Below are positions 51,401 to 64,000 of a stretch of 64,000 bases of DNA, in pieces. How positions within the stretch are numbered: the stretch's first letter is position 1; every line of letters begins with the position of its first letter. Source of the stretch: Eretmocerus hayati (taxonomy: Eukaryota; Arthropoda; Insecta; Hymenoptera; Aphelinidae); the NCBI GenBank assembly GCA_029851415.1, contig CM056743.1, forward strand, positions 75,289,186 through 75,353,185, given 5' to 3'. A model generated the notes under the pieces. It was not told the origin of the DNA and made no database searches. It was given only the letters and a program-made list of their open reading frames with translations. The position numbers and the translations under genes were made by a program.

Positions 51401-53680
51401 TCCGATCAAAATCATGGGAACTCGGAGTGTAATCGCGAATGCGCAACCTCGATCACAATGTGGGTTCCCTTTCTCTATCATCATTCAACCATTCGCCTCG
51501 TTCCAGAAGTGTTGAGACAGACCGACTAGACTCCGAGGCCGAATATGGTGAGTCTTGCGGTCGGATTCCATGCAAAACCCTGTGAATCCGATGAAAATCA
51601 TGAAATCTCGAGGTGTAATCGCAAACATGCCACCTCGATCACAATAGGGATACCTTCCTACATCATCAGTCAACTGTTCGGCGTGTTCCAGTAGTGCATA
51701 GATACTCCTGCTGGACTCTGGATACCGGTTTTAGCTAGTCTTGGAGTGATATCCTGTGCAATGCCCTATGAATGCGATCAAAATCATGAATTCTCGAGGT
51801 GTGATCGCGAATGTCCCACCTCGATCGCAATAGCGTTACCTCCCTCCATCATCAATAAACTATTTGCCGTGTCCCGGGAATGTGTAGACAGACCGGCTAG
51901 ACTCTGAGGCCGTTTATAGCGAGTCTCGCGTTCGGATTCCGTGCAAAACCCTGAGACTCCGATGAAAGTCATGGATTCTCGAGGTGTAATCGCAAATGTG
52001 TTACCTCGACCACAATGGGGTTACCTTCCTACATCATGAACCACTTATTTGCCGTGTTCCAGGAGTACGTGGACAGACCTGCTGGACTCTGAGACCGGTT
52101 ATAGCGAGTCTTGCGTTCGGATTCCGTGCAAAACCCTGAGACTCCGATGAAAGTCATGGATTCTCGAGGTGTAATCGCAAATCTGTTACCTCGATCACAA
52201 TGGGGTTACCTTTCTACATCATAAACCACTCATTTGCCGTGTATCAGGAGTGCGTAGATACACCAGCTGGACTCTGAGTCCGGTTATAGCGAGTCTTGCG
52301 ATCGGATTCGATGCAAAACCCTGTGGATCCGATAAAAAAATGAAATCTCGAGGTGTAATCGCAATTGTGCTACCTCGATCACATTCGGGTTACCTTCCTA
52401 CATCATCAATATACTAATTGCCGTGTTCCAGGAGTGCTTGAACAGACCTGCTGGGCTCTGAGACGAGTTATAGCAAGTCTTGCGGTGGGATTCTATGCGA
52501 AGCCCTGTGAAACCGATAAAAATCATGAAATCTCGAATTGTAATCGCAAATGTGCCTTCTCGATCACAATAGGAATACCTTTCTACATCATGAGTCAACT
52601 GTTCGTCGTGTTCCAGAAGTGCATAGATACACCTGCTGGACTCTGGATACTGGTTTTAGCGAGTCTCGGGGGAATATTCCGTGTAAAGCTGAGTGAATCC
52701 AATCAATATCATGAAATCTCGAGTCGTAATCGCGTATGTGTCACCTCGATTACAATGGCGTCAATTCCCTACATCATCAATCAACTATTTGACGTGTTCC
52801 AGGAGTGCGTAGATACACCTGCTGGACGGTGGAGACCGGTTTTAGCGAGTCTCGGGGAAATATCCCGTGCAAAGCTGGGTGAATCCGATCAAAATAATGA
52901 AATCTCGAGGTCTAACCGCGAATGTGCCATCTCGTCCACAATGGGATTATCTTCCTACATCATCAATCAACTATCTTGCGTGTTCCAGAAAGGCGTAGAT
53001 ACAACTGCTGAACTCTGGAAACCGGTTATAGCGAGTCTTGGGATCATATTCCGTGCAAAGCTGTGTAAATCCGATCAAAATCGTGAAATCTCGAGGTGTA
53101 ATCGCGAATGTGCTACCTCGATCGCAGCGGCGTAACCTTTCTCTATCATCAATTAACTATCTGCCGTGTTTTGGGAGTGTGTAGACAGACCGGCTAGACT
53201 CAGAGGCCGGTTATAGCGAGTCTTGCGGTCGGATTCCATGCAAAAACCCGCGAATCCGATGAAAATCATGAAATTTCGAGGTGCAATTGCAAATGTGCCA
53301 CCTCGATGACAATGTTACCTTCCTACATCATCAACCAACTATTTGGCGTGTTCCAGAAGTGTGTAGATACACCTGCTGGACTCTGAGACCGGTTCTAGCG
53401 AGTCTTGGAGTCATATTCCGTGAAAAGCCCTATGAATCCGATCAAAATCATGGAATCTCGAGGTGTCATCGCAAATGTGCCACCTCGATCATAAAAGGGT
53501 TACCTATCGACATCATCAACCAACTATTTGCCGTGTTCCAGAAGTTCGAGGATACACCTGCTGGACTCTGAGACCGGTTATAGCGAGTCTTGGAGTGATA
53601 TCCTATGCAATGCCCTATGAATGCGATTAAAATCATGAAATGTCGAGGTGTGATCGCGGATGTGCCATCTCGATCACAAT
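48488..53680 (+). repeat. Scrambled stretch of q, s-tail, q, p-tail and r
   Basis: q runs 48488 to about 50580 and stops early. An s-tail, equivalent to 47983 onward, runs to about 50940. A second q start runs 50945 to about 52050 (offset 2414 from the first). A p-tail follows to 52431, then a full r (52432-53680). All joins lie inside well-conserved parts of the monomer and keep phase. Two full-length modules are therefore cut, and the order found in the neighbouring superunits is lost. Confidence 0.83.
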
Positions 53681-56600
53681 GGGGTTACCTCCCTCTATCA
53701 TCAATCAACTATTTTGCGTGTTCCAGAAGTGCGTAGATACACGTGCTGGACTCTGAGTCCGGTTATAGCGAGTCTTGGGGAAATATGCCGTGCAAAGCTC
53801 AGTGAATCCGATCAGAATAATGAAATCTCGAGGTCTAACCGCGAACGTGCCATCTCGTCCACGATGGGAATACATTCCTACATCATCGATCAACTATTTG
53901 ACGTGTTCCAGAGAGGCGTAGATACACCTGCTGGACTGTGGAGACCGGTTATAGCGAGTCTTGGGGGAATATTCCGTGCAAAGCTGAAAGAATCCGATCA
54001 GAATAATGAAATCTCGAGGTCTAACCGCGAATGTGCCATCTCGTCCACAATGGAAATACATTCCTACATCATCAATCCACTGTTTGACGTGTTCCAGAGA
54101 GGCGTAGATACACCTGCTGGACCTTGGAAACCGGTTAAAGCGAGTCTTGGGATCATATTCCGTGCAAAGCTGTGTAGATCCGATCAAAATCATGGGAACT
54201 CGGAGTGTAATCGCGAATGCGCAACCTCGATCACAATGTGGGTTCCCTTTCTCTATCATCATTCAACCATTCGCCTCGTTCCAGAAGTGTTGAGACAGAC
54301 CGACTAGACTCCGAGACCGAATATGGTGAGTCTTGCGGTCGGATTCCATGCAAAACCCTGTGAATCCGATGAAAATCATGAAATCTCGAGGTGTAATCGC
54401 AAATATGCCACCTCGATCACAATAGGGATTCCTTCCTACATCATCAGTCAACTGTTCGGCGTGTTCCAGGAGTGCATAGATACTCCTGCTGGACTCTGGA
54501 TACCGGTTTTAGCTAGTCTTGGAGTGATATCCTGTGCAATGCCCTATGAATGCGATCAAAATCATGAATTTTCGAGGTGTGATCGCGAATGTCCCACCTC
54601 GATCGCAATAGCGTTACCTCCCTCCATCATCAATAAACTATTTGCCGTGTCCCGGGAATGTGTAGACAGACCGGCTAGACTCTGAGGCCGTTTATAGCGA
54701 GTCTTGCGTTCGGATTCCGTGCAAAACCCTGAGACTCCGATGAAAGTCATGGATTCTCGAGGTGTAATCGCAAATGTGTTACCTCGACCACAATGGGGTT
54801 ACCTTCCTACATCATGAACCACTTATTTGCCGTGATTTAGGAGAGCGTAGATACACCAGCTGGACTCTGAGTCCGGTTATAGCGAGTCTTGCGGTCGGAT
54901 TCTATGCAAAACCCTGTAGAACCGATAAAAATCATGAAATCTCGAGGTGTAATCGCAAATGTGCCACCTCGATCACAATAGGAATACCTTCCTACATCAT
55001 CAGTCAACTGTTCGGCGTGTTCCAGGAGTGCATAGATACACCTGCTGGACTCTGGATACCGGATTCAGCGAGTCTCGGGGGAATATTCCGTGTAAAGCTG
55101 AGTGAATCCAATCAATATCATGAAATCTCGAGTCGTAATCGCGTATGTGTCACCTCGATCACAATGGCGTCAATTCCCTACATCATCAATCAACTATTTG
55201 ACGTGTTCCAGGAGTGCGTAGATACACCTGCTGGACGGTGGAGACCGGTTTTAGCGAGTCTCGGGGAAATATCCCGTGCAAAGCTGGGTGAATCCGATCA
55301 AAATAATGAAATCTCGACGTCTAACCGCGAATGTGCCATCTCGATCACAGTGGGAATACCTCCCTACATCATCAATCACCTATTTGCCGTGTTCCAGCAG
55401 TGCGCAGATACAACTGCTGGACTCTGAGACAGGTTATAGCGAGTCTTCGAGTCATATTCCGTGCAAAGCCCTATGAATCCGATCAAAATCATGAAATCTT
55501 GAGATCTAACCGCGAATCTGCCATCGCGAACATGAAGGGTTTACCTCCCTCTGCCATCAATCAACTAAGTGCCGTGTTCCAGAAGTGCGTGGACAGACCT
55601 GCTGGATTCTGGGAACCGGATATAGCGAGTCTTGGGATCATATTCCAGGCAAAGCTGTGTGGATCCGATCAAAATCATGAAATCTTGAGGTGTAAACGCA
55701 ATTGTGCCACCTCGATCACAATGGCGTCACCTTGCTACATCATCAATCAATCTTTTCGCGTGTTCCAGAAGTGCGTAGATACATCTGCTGGACGCTGAGC
55801 CCGGTAATTCCGATTCTTGCGATCGGATTCGATGCAAAACCCTGTGAATCCGATAAAATCATGAAATCTCGAGGTGAAATTGCGAATGTGCCACCTCGTC
55901 CACAATGGGACCTTTCTCCTCCATGAATCAACTATGGAGCGTGTTCCAGGAGTGCGTACAGACATCCCCTGGACTCTGGGAACCGGTTATAGCGAGCCTT
56001 GGGATCATACTCCGTGCAGAGCTGAGTGAATGCGACCGAAATCATGAATTCTCGTGGTCTAATCGCGAATGTGCCACCTCAAACACATTGGCGTTACCTC
56101 CCTACATCTGCAATCAACCATTTGGCGTGTTCCAGGAGTGTGTCGATACACCAGCTGGACTCTGAGACCGGTTATAGCGAGTCTTGCGATCGGATTCGAT
56201 GCAAAACCCTATAAATCCGATAAAAATCATGGAATCTCGAGTCGTAATCGCAAATGTGCCACCTCGATCACAATAAGAATACCTTCCTACATCATCAGTC
56301 AACTATTTGGCGTGTTCCAGGAGTGCGTCGATACACCTGCTGGACTCTGAGACCTGTTATAGCGAGTCTTGGGGAGAATTTCCGTGCAGAGCTGAGTGAA
56401 TCCGATCAAAATAATGAACTCTCGTTCACAATAGGAATACCTTCCTACATCATCAGTCAACTGTTCGTTGTCTTTCAGAAGTGCGTAGATACACCTGCTC
56501 GACTCTGGGAACCGGATATAGCGAGTCTTGGGATCATATTCCGTGCAAAACTGTGTGGATCCGATCAAAATCATGAATCCTCGAGGTGTAATCGCAAATG

Positions 56601-59600
56601 TGCCACCTTGATCATAAAAGGGTTACCTATCGACATCATCATTCAACTATTTGCCGTGTTCCAGAAGTTCGAGGATACACCTGCTGGACTCTGAGACCGG
56701 TTATAGCGAGTCTTGGAGTGATATCCTATGCAATGCCCTATGAATGCGATTAAAATCATGAAATGTCGAGGTGTAATCGCGGATGTGCCATCTCGATCAC
56801 AATGGGGTTACCTCCCTCTATCATCAATCAACTATTTTGCGTGTTCCAGAAGTGCGTAGATACACGTGCTGGACTCTGAGTCCGGTTATAGCGAAACTTG
56901 CGGTCGGATTCGATGCAGAACCCTGTAAATCCGATAATAATAATGAAATCTCGAGGTGTAATCGCAAATGTGCTACCTCGATCACATTCGGGTTACCTTC
57001 CTACATCATCAATCAACTCATTGCCGTGTTCCAGAAGTGCGTCGATACACCTACTGGACTCTGAGACCGGTTTCAGCGAGTGTTGCGGTCGGATCCAATG
57101 TAAAACCCTGTAGATTCGATAAAAATCATGAAATCTCGAGGTGTAATCGCGAATATGAAAACTCGAACACAATGAAGTTACATTCTTACATCATATCCCA
57201 ACTATTTGCCGTGTTCGAGAAGTGCAAAGATACACCTGCTGGACTCTGAGACCGGTTATAACGAGTCTCGGGGTGATATTCTTTGCGAAGCCCTATGAAT
57301 GCAATCAAAATCATGAAATCTCGAGGTAAAATCGCGAATGTGCCATCTCAAACGAAATGAGGTCACCTCCTCCTATGATTAATCAACTATTTGCCGTGTT
57401 CCAGGAGTACGTGGACAGACCTGCTGGACTCTGAGACCGGTTATAGCGAGTCTTGCGTTCGGATTCCGTGCAAAACCCTGAGACTCCGATGAAAGTCATG
57501 GATTCTCGAGGTGTAATCGCAAATCTGTTACCTCGATCACAATGGGGTTACCTTTCTACATCATAAACCACTCATTTGCCGTGTATCAGGAGTGCGTAGA
57601 TACACCAGCTGGACTCTGAGTCCGGTTATAGCGAGTCTTGCGATCGGATTCGATGCAAAACCCTGTGGATCCGATAAAAAAATGAAATCTCGAGGTGTAA
57701 TCGCAATTGTGCTACCTCGATCACATTCGGGTTACCTTCCTACATCATCAATATACTAATTGCCGTGTTCCGGGAGTGCTTGAACAGACCTGCTGGGCTC
57801 TGAGACGAGTTATAGCAAGTCTTGCGGTGGGATTCTATGCGAAGCCCTGTGAAACCGATAAAAATCATGAAATCTCGAGTTGTAATCGCAAATGTGCCTT
57901 CTCGATCACAATAGGAATACCTTTCTACATCATGAGTCAACTGTTCGTCGTGTTCCAGAAGTGCATAGTTACACCTGCTGGACTCTGGATACTGGTTTTA
58001 GCGAGTCTCGGGGGAATATTCCGTGTAAAGCTGAGTGAATCCAATCAATATCATGAAATCTCGAGTCGTAATCGCGTATGTGTCACCTCGATTACAATGG
58101 CGTCAATTCCCTACATCATCAATCAACTATTTGACGTGTTCCAGGAGTGCGTAGATACACCTGCTGGACGGTGGAGACCGGTTTTAGCGAGTCTCGGGGA
58201 AATATCCCGTGCAAAGCTGGGTGAATCCGATCAAAATAATGAAATCTCGAGGTCTAACCGCGAATGTGCCATCTCGTCCACAATGGGATTACCTTCCTAC
58301 ATCATCAATCAACTATCTTGCGTATTCCAGAAAGGCGTAGATACAACTGCTGAACTCTGGAAACCGGTTATAGCGAGTCTTGGGATCATATTCCGTGCAA
58401 AGCTGTGTAAATCCGATCAAAATCGTGAAATCTCGAGGTGTAATCGCGAATGTGCTACCTCGATCGCAGCGGCGTAACCTTCCTCTATCATCAATTAACT
58501 ATCTGCCGTGTTTTGGGAGTGTGTAGACAGACCGGCTAGACTCAGAGGCCGGTTATAGCGAGTCTTGCGGTCGGATTCCATGCAAAAACCCGCGAATCCG
58601 ATGAAAATCATGAAATTTCGAGGTGCAATCGCAAATGTGCCACCTCGATGACAATGTTACCTTCCTACATCATCAACCAACTATTTGGCGTGTTCCAGAA
58701 GTGTGTAGATACACCTGCTGGACTCTGAGACCGGTTCTAGCGAGTCTTGGAGTCATATTCCGTGAAAAGCCCTATGAATCCGATCAAAATCATGGAATCT
58801 CGAGGTGTCATCGCAAATGTGCCACCTCGATCATAAAAGGGTTACCTATCGACATCATCAACCAACTATTTGCCGTGTTCCAGAAGTTCGAGGATACACC
58901 TGCTGGACTCTGAGACCGGTTATAGCGAGTCTTGGAGTGATATCCTATGCAATGCCCTATGAATGCGATTAAAATCATGAAATGTCGAGGTGTGATCGCG
59001 GATGTGCCATCTCGATCACAATGGGGTTACCTCCCTCTATCATCAATCAACTATTTTGCGTGTTCCAGAAGTGCGTAGATACACGTGCTGGACTCTGAGT
59101 CCGGTTATAGCGAGTCTTGCGGTCGGATTCGATGCAGAACCCTGTAAATCCGATAATAATAATGAAATCTCGAGGTGTAATCGCAAATGTGCTACCTCGA
59201 TCACATTCGGGTTACCTTCCTACATCATCAATCAACTCATTGCCGTGTTCCAGAAGTGCGTCGATACACCTACTGGACTCTGAGACCGGTTTCAGCGAGT
59301 GTTGCGGTCGGATCTAATGTAAAACCCTGTAGATTCGATCAAAATCATGAAATCTCGAGGTGTAATCGCGAATATGAAAACTCGAACACAATGAAGTTAC
59401 ATTCTTACATCATATCCCAACTATTTGCCGTGTTCGAGAAGTGCAAAGATACACCTGCTGGACTCTGAGACCGGTTATAACGAGTCTCGGGGTGATATTC
59501 TTTGCGAAGCCCTATGAATGCAATCAAAATCATGAAATCTCGAGGTGAAATCGCGAATGTGCCATCTCAAACGAAATGAGGTCACCTCCTCCTATGATTA

Positions 59601-61979
59601 ATCAACTATTTGCCGTGTTCCAGGAGTACGTGGACAGACCTGCTGGACTCTGAGACCGGTTATAGCGAGTCTTGCGTTCGGATTCCGTGCAAAACCCTGA
59701 GTCTCCGATGAAAGTCATGGATTCTCGAGGTGTAATCGCAAATCTGTTACCTCGATCACAATGGGGTTACCTTTCTACATCATGAACCACTCATTTGCCG
59801 TGTATCAGGAGTGCGTAGATACACCAGCTGGACTCTGAGTCCGGTTATAGCGAGTCTTGCGATCGGATTCGATGCAAAACCCTGTGAATCCGATAAAAAA
59901 ATGAAATCTCGAGGTGTAATCGCAATTGTGCTACCTCGATCACATTCGGGTTACCTTCCTACATCATCAATTTACTAATTGCCGTGTTCCAGGAGTGCGT
60001 AGATACACCTGCTGGACTCTAGAGACCGGTTAAAGCGAGTCTTGCGATCGGATTCGATGCAAAACCCTGTGAATCCGATGAACATCATGAAGTCTCGAGG
60101 TGTAATCGCGAATGTGCCACCTCGTCCACAATGGAAATACATTCCTTCTTCATGAATCAACTATTCAGCGTGTTCCAGAAGTGCGTACATACATCCCCTG
60201 GACTCTGAAAACCGGTTATAGCGAGTCTTGGGATCATATTCCGTGCAGAGCTGAGTGAATCCGATCAAAATCATGAATTCTCGTGGTGTGATCGCGAATG
60301 TGCCATCAAACACATTTGCGTTACCTCCCTACATCATCAATCAACTATTTGGCGTATCCCAGGAGTGCGTAGATACACCTGCCGGACTCTGAGACCGGTT
60401 ATTGCGAGCTTTGGGGTCATGTTCCGTGCAGAGCTTTTTGGATCCGATGAAAATAATGAAATCTCGAGGTCTAACCGCGAATGTGCTATCTCGTCCACAA
60501 TGGGGATACCTCTCTACATCATCAATCAACTGTTTGGCGTATTCCAGGAGCGCGTGGACAGACCTGCTGGGCTCTGAAACGAGTTATAGCAGGTCTTGGG
60601 GAGAATTTCCGTGCAGAGCTGAGTGAATCCGATCAAAATAATGAACTCTCGAGGTCTAACCGTGAATGTGCCACCTCGTCCACAATGGGAACGACTCCCT
60701 ACATGATCAATCAACTATTTGCCGTGTTCCTGGAAAGCTTAGATACACCTGCTGGACTCTGAGACCGGTTATTGCGAGCTTTGGGGTCATGTTCCGTGCA
60801 GAGCTTTTTGAATCCGATGAAAATAATGAAATCTCGAGGTCTAACCGCGAATGTGCTATCTCGTCCAGAATGGGGATACCTCTCTACATCATCAATCAAC
60901 TATTCGGCGTATTCCAGGAGTGCGTAGATACACCTGCTGGACCCTGAGACCGGTTATCCTGAGCCTCGGGGTCATATTCCGTGCAATGCTGTGTGAATCC
61001 GATCAAAATCATGGGATCTCGGAGTGTAATCGCGAATGCGTCACCTCGATCACAATGGGGTTACCTTCCTCTATCATCAATCGACCATTCGCCTCGTTCC
61101 AGGAGTGTACAGACAGACTGGCTAGACTCTCGCCGGTTATAGCGAGTCTTGCGGTCGGATTCGATGGAAAACCCTGTAAATCCGATAAAAACAATGAAAT
61201 CTCGAGGTGTAATCGCAAATGTGCTACCTCGATCACATTCAGGTTACCTTCCTACTTCATCAATCAACTAATTGCCGTGTTCCAGAAGTGCGTGGACAGA
61301 CCCGCTGGGCTCTGAGACGAGTTATAGCAAATCTCGCGGTCAGATTCTATGCAAAACCCTGTGAAACCGATGAAAATAATGAAATCTCGAGGTGTAATCG
61401 ACAATGTGCCACCTCGATCACAATAGGAATACCTTCCTACATCATCAGTCAACTGTTCGGCGTGTTCCAGAAGTGCGTAGATACACCTGCTGGACTCTGG
61501 ATAACGGTAATAGCGAGTCTCAGGGGAATATTCCGTGCAAAGCTGAGTGAATCCGATCAATATCATGAAATCTCGAGGTACAACCGTGAATGTGCCACCT
61601 CGTCCACAGCGGCGTCACCTCGCTACATCATCAGTGAACTATTTGGCGTGTTCCAGGAGTGCGTAGGTACACCTGCTGGACTCTGTGACCGGTTATAGCG
61701 AGTCTTGAAGTCATATTCCGTGCAAAGCCCTATGAATCCTATCAAAATCATGGAATCTCGAGGTGTCATCGCAAATGTGCCACCTCGATCACAATAGGGT
61801 TACCTATCGACATCATCAACCAACTATTCGCCGTGTTCCAGAAGTGCGAGGATACACCTGCTGGACTCTGAGACCGGTTATAGCGAGTCTTGGAGTGATA
61901 TCCTGTGGAATGCCCTATGAATACGATCAAAATCATGAAATCTCGAGGTGTAATCGCAAATGTCCACCTCGACCACATT
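53681..61979 (+). repeat. Second q-p-r-p-s superunit (8299 bp)
   Basis: q 53681-56803 (its first 90 bp or so are p-like), p 56804-57773, r 57774-59022, p 59023-59992, s 59993-61979 (the same one-monomer deletion as at 46501-48487). It is exactly 185 bp shorter than 40004-48487 because it lacks the inserted monomer of 41151-41345. From 54832 onward it matches 41341 onward at an offset of 13,491-13,492. Confidence 0.9.
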
Positions 61980-64000
61980 GGGGTTACCTTCCTACATCAT
62001 CAATCAACTATTTGCCGTGTTCCAGGAATGCGTAGATACACCTGCTGGACTGTGGAGACCGGCTATAGCGAGTCTTGGGGAAATATGCCGTGCAAAGCTC
62101 AGTGAATCCGATCAGAATAATGAAATCTCGAGGTCTAACCGCGAACGTGCCATCTCGTCCACGATGGGAATACATTCCTACATCATCGATCAACTATTTG
62201 ACGTGTTCCAGAGAGGCGTAGATACACCTGCTGGACTGTGGAGACCGGTTATAGCGAGTCTTGGGGGAATATTCCGTGCAAAGCTGAAAGAATCCGATCA
62301 GAATAATGAAATCTCGAGGTCTCACCGCGAATGTGCCATCTCGTCCACAATGGAAATACATTCCTACATCATCAATGCACTGTTTGATGTGTTCCAGAGA
62401 GGCGTAGATACACCTGCTGGACTCTGGAAACCGGTTAAAGCGAGTCTTGGGATCATATTCCGTGCAAAGCTGTGTAGATCCGATCAAAATCATGGGAATT
62501 CGGAGTGTAATCGCGAATGCGCAACCTCGATCACAATGTGGGTTCCCTTTCTCTATCATCATTCAACCATTCGCCTCGTTCCAGAAGTGTTGAGACAGAC
62601 CGACTAGACTCCGAGGCCGAATATGGTGAGTCTTGCGGTCGGATTCCATGCAAAACCCTGTGAATCCGATGAAAATCATGAAATCTCGAGGTGTAATCGC
62701 AAATATGCCACCTCGATCACAATAGGGATACCTTCCTACATCATCAGTCAACTGTTCGGCGTGTTCCAGGAGTGCATAGATACTCCTGCTGGACTCTGGA
62801 TACCGGTTTTAGCTAGTCTTGGAGTGATATCCTGTGCAATGCCCTATGAATGCGATCAAAATCATGAATTCTCGAGGTGTGATCGCGAATGTCCCACCTC
62901 GATCGCAATAGCGTTACCTCCCTCCATCATCAATAAACTATTTGCCGTGTCCCGGGAATGTTTAGACAGACCGGCTAGACTCTGAGGCCGTTTATAGCGA
63001 GTCTTGCGTTCGGATTCCGTGCAAAACCCTGAGACTCCGATGAAAGTCATGGATTCTCGAGGTGTAATCGCAAATGTGTTACCTCGACCACAATGGGGTT
63101 ACCTTCCTACATCATGAACCACTTATTTGCCGTGTTTCAGGAGAGCGTAGATACACCAGCTGGACTCTGAGTCCGGTTATAGCGAGTCTTGCGGTCGGAT
63201 TCTATGCAAAACCCTGTAGAACCGATAAAAATCATGAAATCTCGAGGTGTAATCGCAAATGTGCCACCTCGATCACAATAGGAATACCTTCCTACATCAT
63301 CAGTCAACTGTTCGGCGTGTTCCAGGAGTGCATAGATACACCTGCTGGACTCTGGATACCGGATTCAGCGAGTCTCGGGGGAATATTCCGTGTAAAGCTG
63401 AGTGAATCCAATCAATATCATGAAATCTCGAGTCGTAATCGCGTATGTGTCACCTCGATCACAATGGCGTCAATTCCCTACATCATCAATCAACTATTTG
63501 ACGTGTTCCAGGAGTGCGTAGATACACCTGCTGGACGGTGGAGACCGGTTTTAGCGAGTCTCGGGGAAATATCCCGTGCAAAGCTGGGTGAATCCGATCA
63601 AAATAATGAAATCTCGACGTCTAACCGCGAATGTGCCATCTCGATCACAGTGGGAATACCTCCCTACATCATCAATCACCTATTTGCCGTGTTCCAGCAG
63701 TGCGCAGATACAACTGCTGGACTCTGAGACAGGTTATAGCGAGTCTTCGAGTCATATTCCGTGCAAAGCCCTATGAATCCGATCAAAATCATGAAATCTT
63801 GAGATCTAACCGCGAATCTGCCATCGCGAACATGAAGGGTTTACCTCCCTCTGCCATCAATCAACTAAGTGCCGCGTTCCAGAAGTGCGTGGACAGACCT
63901 GCTGGATTCTGGGAACCGGATATAGCGAGTCTTGGGATCATATTCCAGGCAAAGCTGTGTGGATCCGATCAAAATCATGAAATCTTGAGGTGTAAACGCA
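61980..64000 (+). repeat. Module q, partial, cut by the window end
   Basis: Starts at GGGGTTACCTTCC and follows 48488 onward at an offset of 13,492 to the last base. The array therefore continues beyond the window. It shares with 48488-50580 the variant AGTGCCGCGTTCC (near 63871 and 50376), where other q copies read AGTGCCGTGTTCC. Confidence 0.9.

Larger units (their letters stand above)
5474..64000 (+). repeat. Main tandem array of the 185-bp satellite
   Basis: Uninterrupted head-to-tail monomers, usually exactly 185 bp apart (for example equivalent positions 22461, 22646, 22831, 23016). Near-constant landmarks in order are: CTCGAG (an XhoI site in most monomers), a TCGCGA or close variant, CATCATCAATCAACTATTT, GTGTTCCAG, GATACACCTGCTGGACTC, ACCGGTTATAGCGAG (with an AgeI site), ATATTCCGTGC and GAATCCGATCAAAAT. 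Monomers fall into variant families and are organised into higher-order repeats listed separately. The length is close to a nucleosome repeat, as is common for centromeric satellites. No insertion of a mobile element or gene is seen in 58.5 kb. Confidence 0.97.

Noticed and set aside
5474..64000. CRISPR array
   Set aside because: The whole 185-bp unit is repeated and no short repeat alternates with unique spacers; there are no cas genes and the period is far too long.
5474..64000. CENP-B box in the monomer
   Set aside because: Candidate TTCG sites (for example in GATTCGATGCAAAACCCTG and GCGTTCGGATTCCGTGC) lack the required A and CGGG at the right spacing.
1..64000. rRNA, tRNA or telomeric repeats
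   Set aside because: No conserved rRNA segment, tRNA arm pattern or short G-rich telomere repeat was seen on either strand.

Overview
This window is eukaryotic satellite DNA with no gene that I can support. From about 5474 to the end it is one uninterrupted head-to-tail array of roughly 315 diverged copies of a 185-bp monomer. A further stretch of about 14 monomers in the opposite orientation lies at 1347-3895. Only about 2.8 kb is not satellite: 1-1190, 3896-5085 and 5086-5473. The host cannot be named. Arrays of this length with higher-order repeats (HORs) are typical of eukaryotic centromeric, pericentromeric or subtelomeric heterochromatin. CpG is not depleted (9-12 per monomer in two monomers counted by hand, about the number expected at this base composition). 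That argues against a heavily CpG-methylated genome such as a vertebrate or most plants, but does not settle the lineage.

Layout. (1) 1-5085 is a large imperfect inverted duplication. Its arms are 1-1346 and 3740-5085; paired positions sum to 5086, and hand-compared stretches are about 95-97% identical. Each arm is about 1.19 kb of non-satellite DNA plus about 156 bp of satellite. The spacer (1347-3739) is satellite in minus orientation, so orientation flips sharply at 1346/1347. (2) 5086-5473 is unique spacer. (3) 5474-5966 holds diverged edge monomers resembling those of the minus-strand block. (4) 5967-16690 is HOR-A: three copies of a 15-monomer unit (2773, 2774, 2774 bp) and a fourth of 2403 bp that lost exactly two monomers. 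(5) 16691-17860 is transitional. (6) 17861-64000 is a second HOR domain built from four modules, here called p (970 bp), s (2172 bp, or 1987 bp when one monomer is missing), q (about 3123 bp) and r (1249 bp).

The module order from 17861 is p-s, p-s, q, p, r, p, q, p-s, p-s, q, p, r, p-s, then a scrambled stretch of q, s-tail, q, p-tail and r (48488-53680), then q, p, r, p-s, q. A superunit q-p-r-p-s is seen complete at 40004-48487 (8484 bp) and 53681-61979 (8299 bp, exactly one monomer shorter). At the largest scale, blocks repeat almost unchanged at 15,859-16,043 bp and at about 13,492 bp.

Nothing here acts as a gene system. The open frames, up to 256 codons, come from the satellite itself: they recur with the HOR period, and 185 is not a multiple of 3, so successive monomers are read in different frames. 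The points of interest are the fold-back junction, the nested and shuffled HORs, switch points that keep the 185-bp register, and a short dyad symmetry carried by many monomers.
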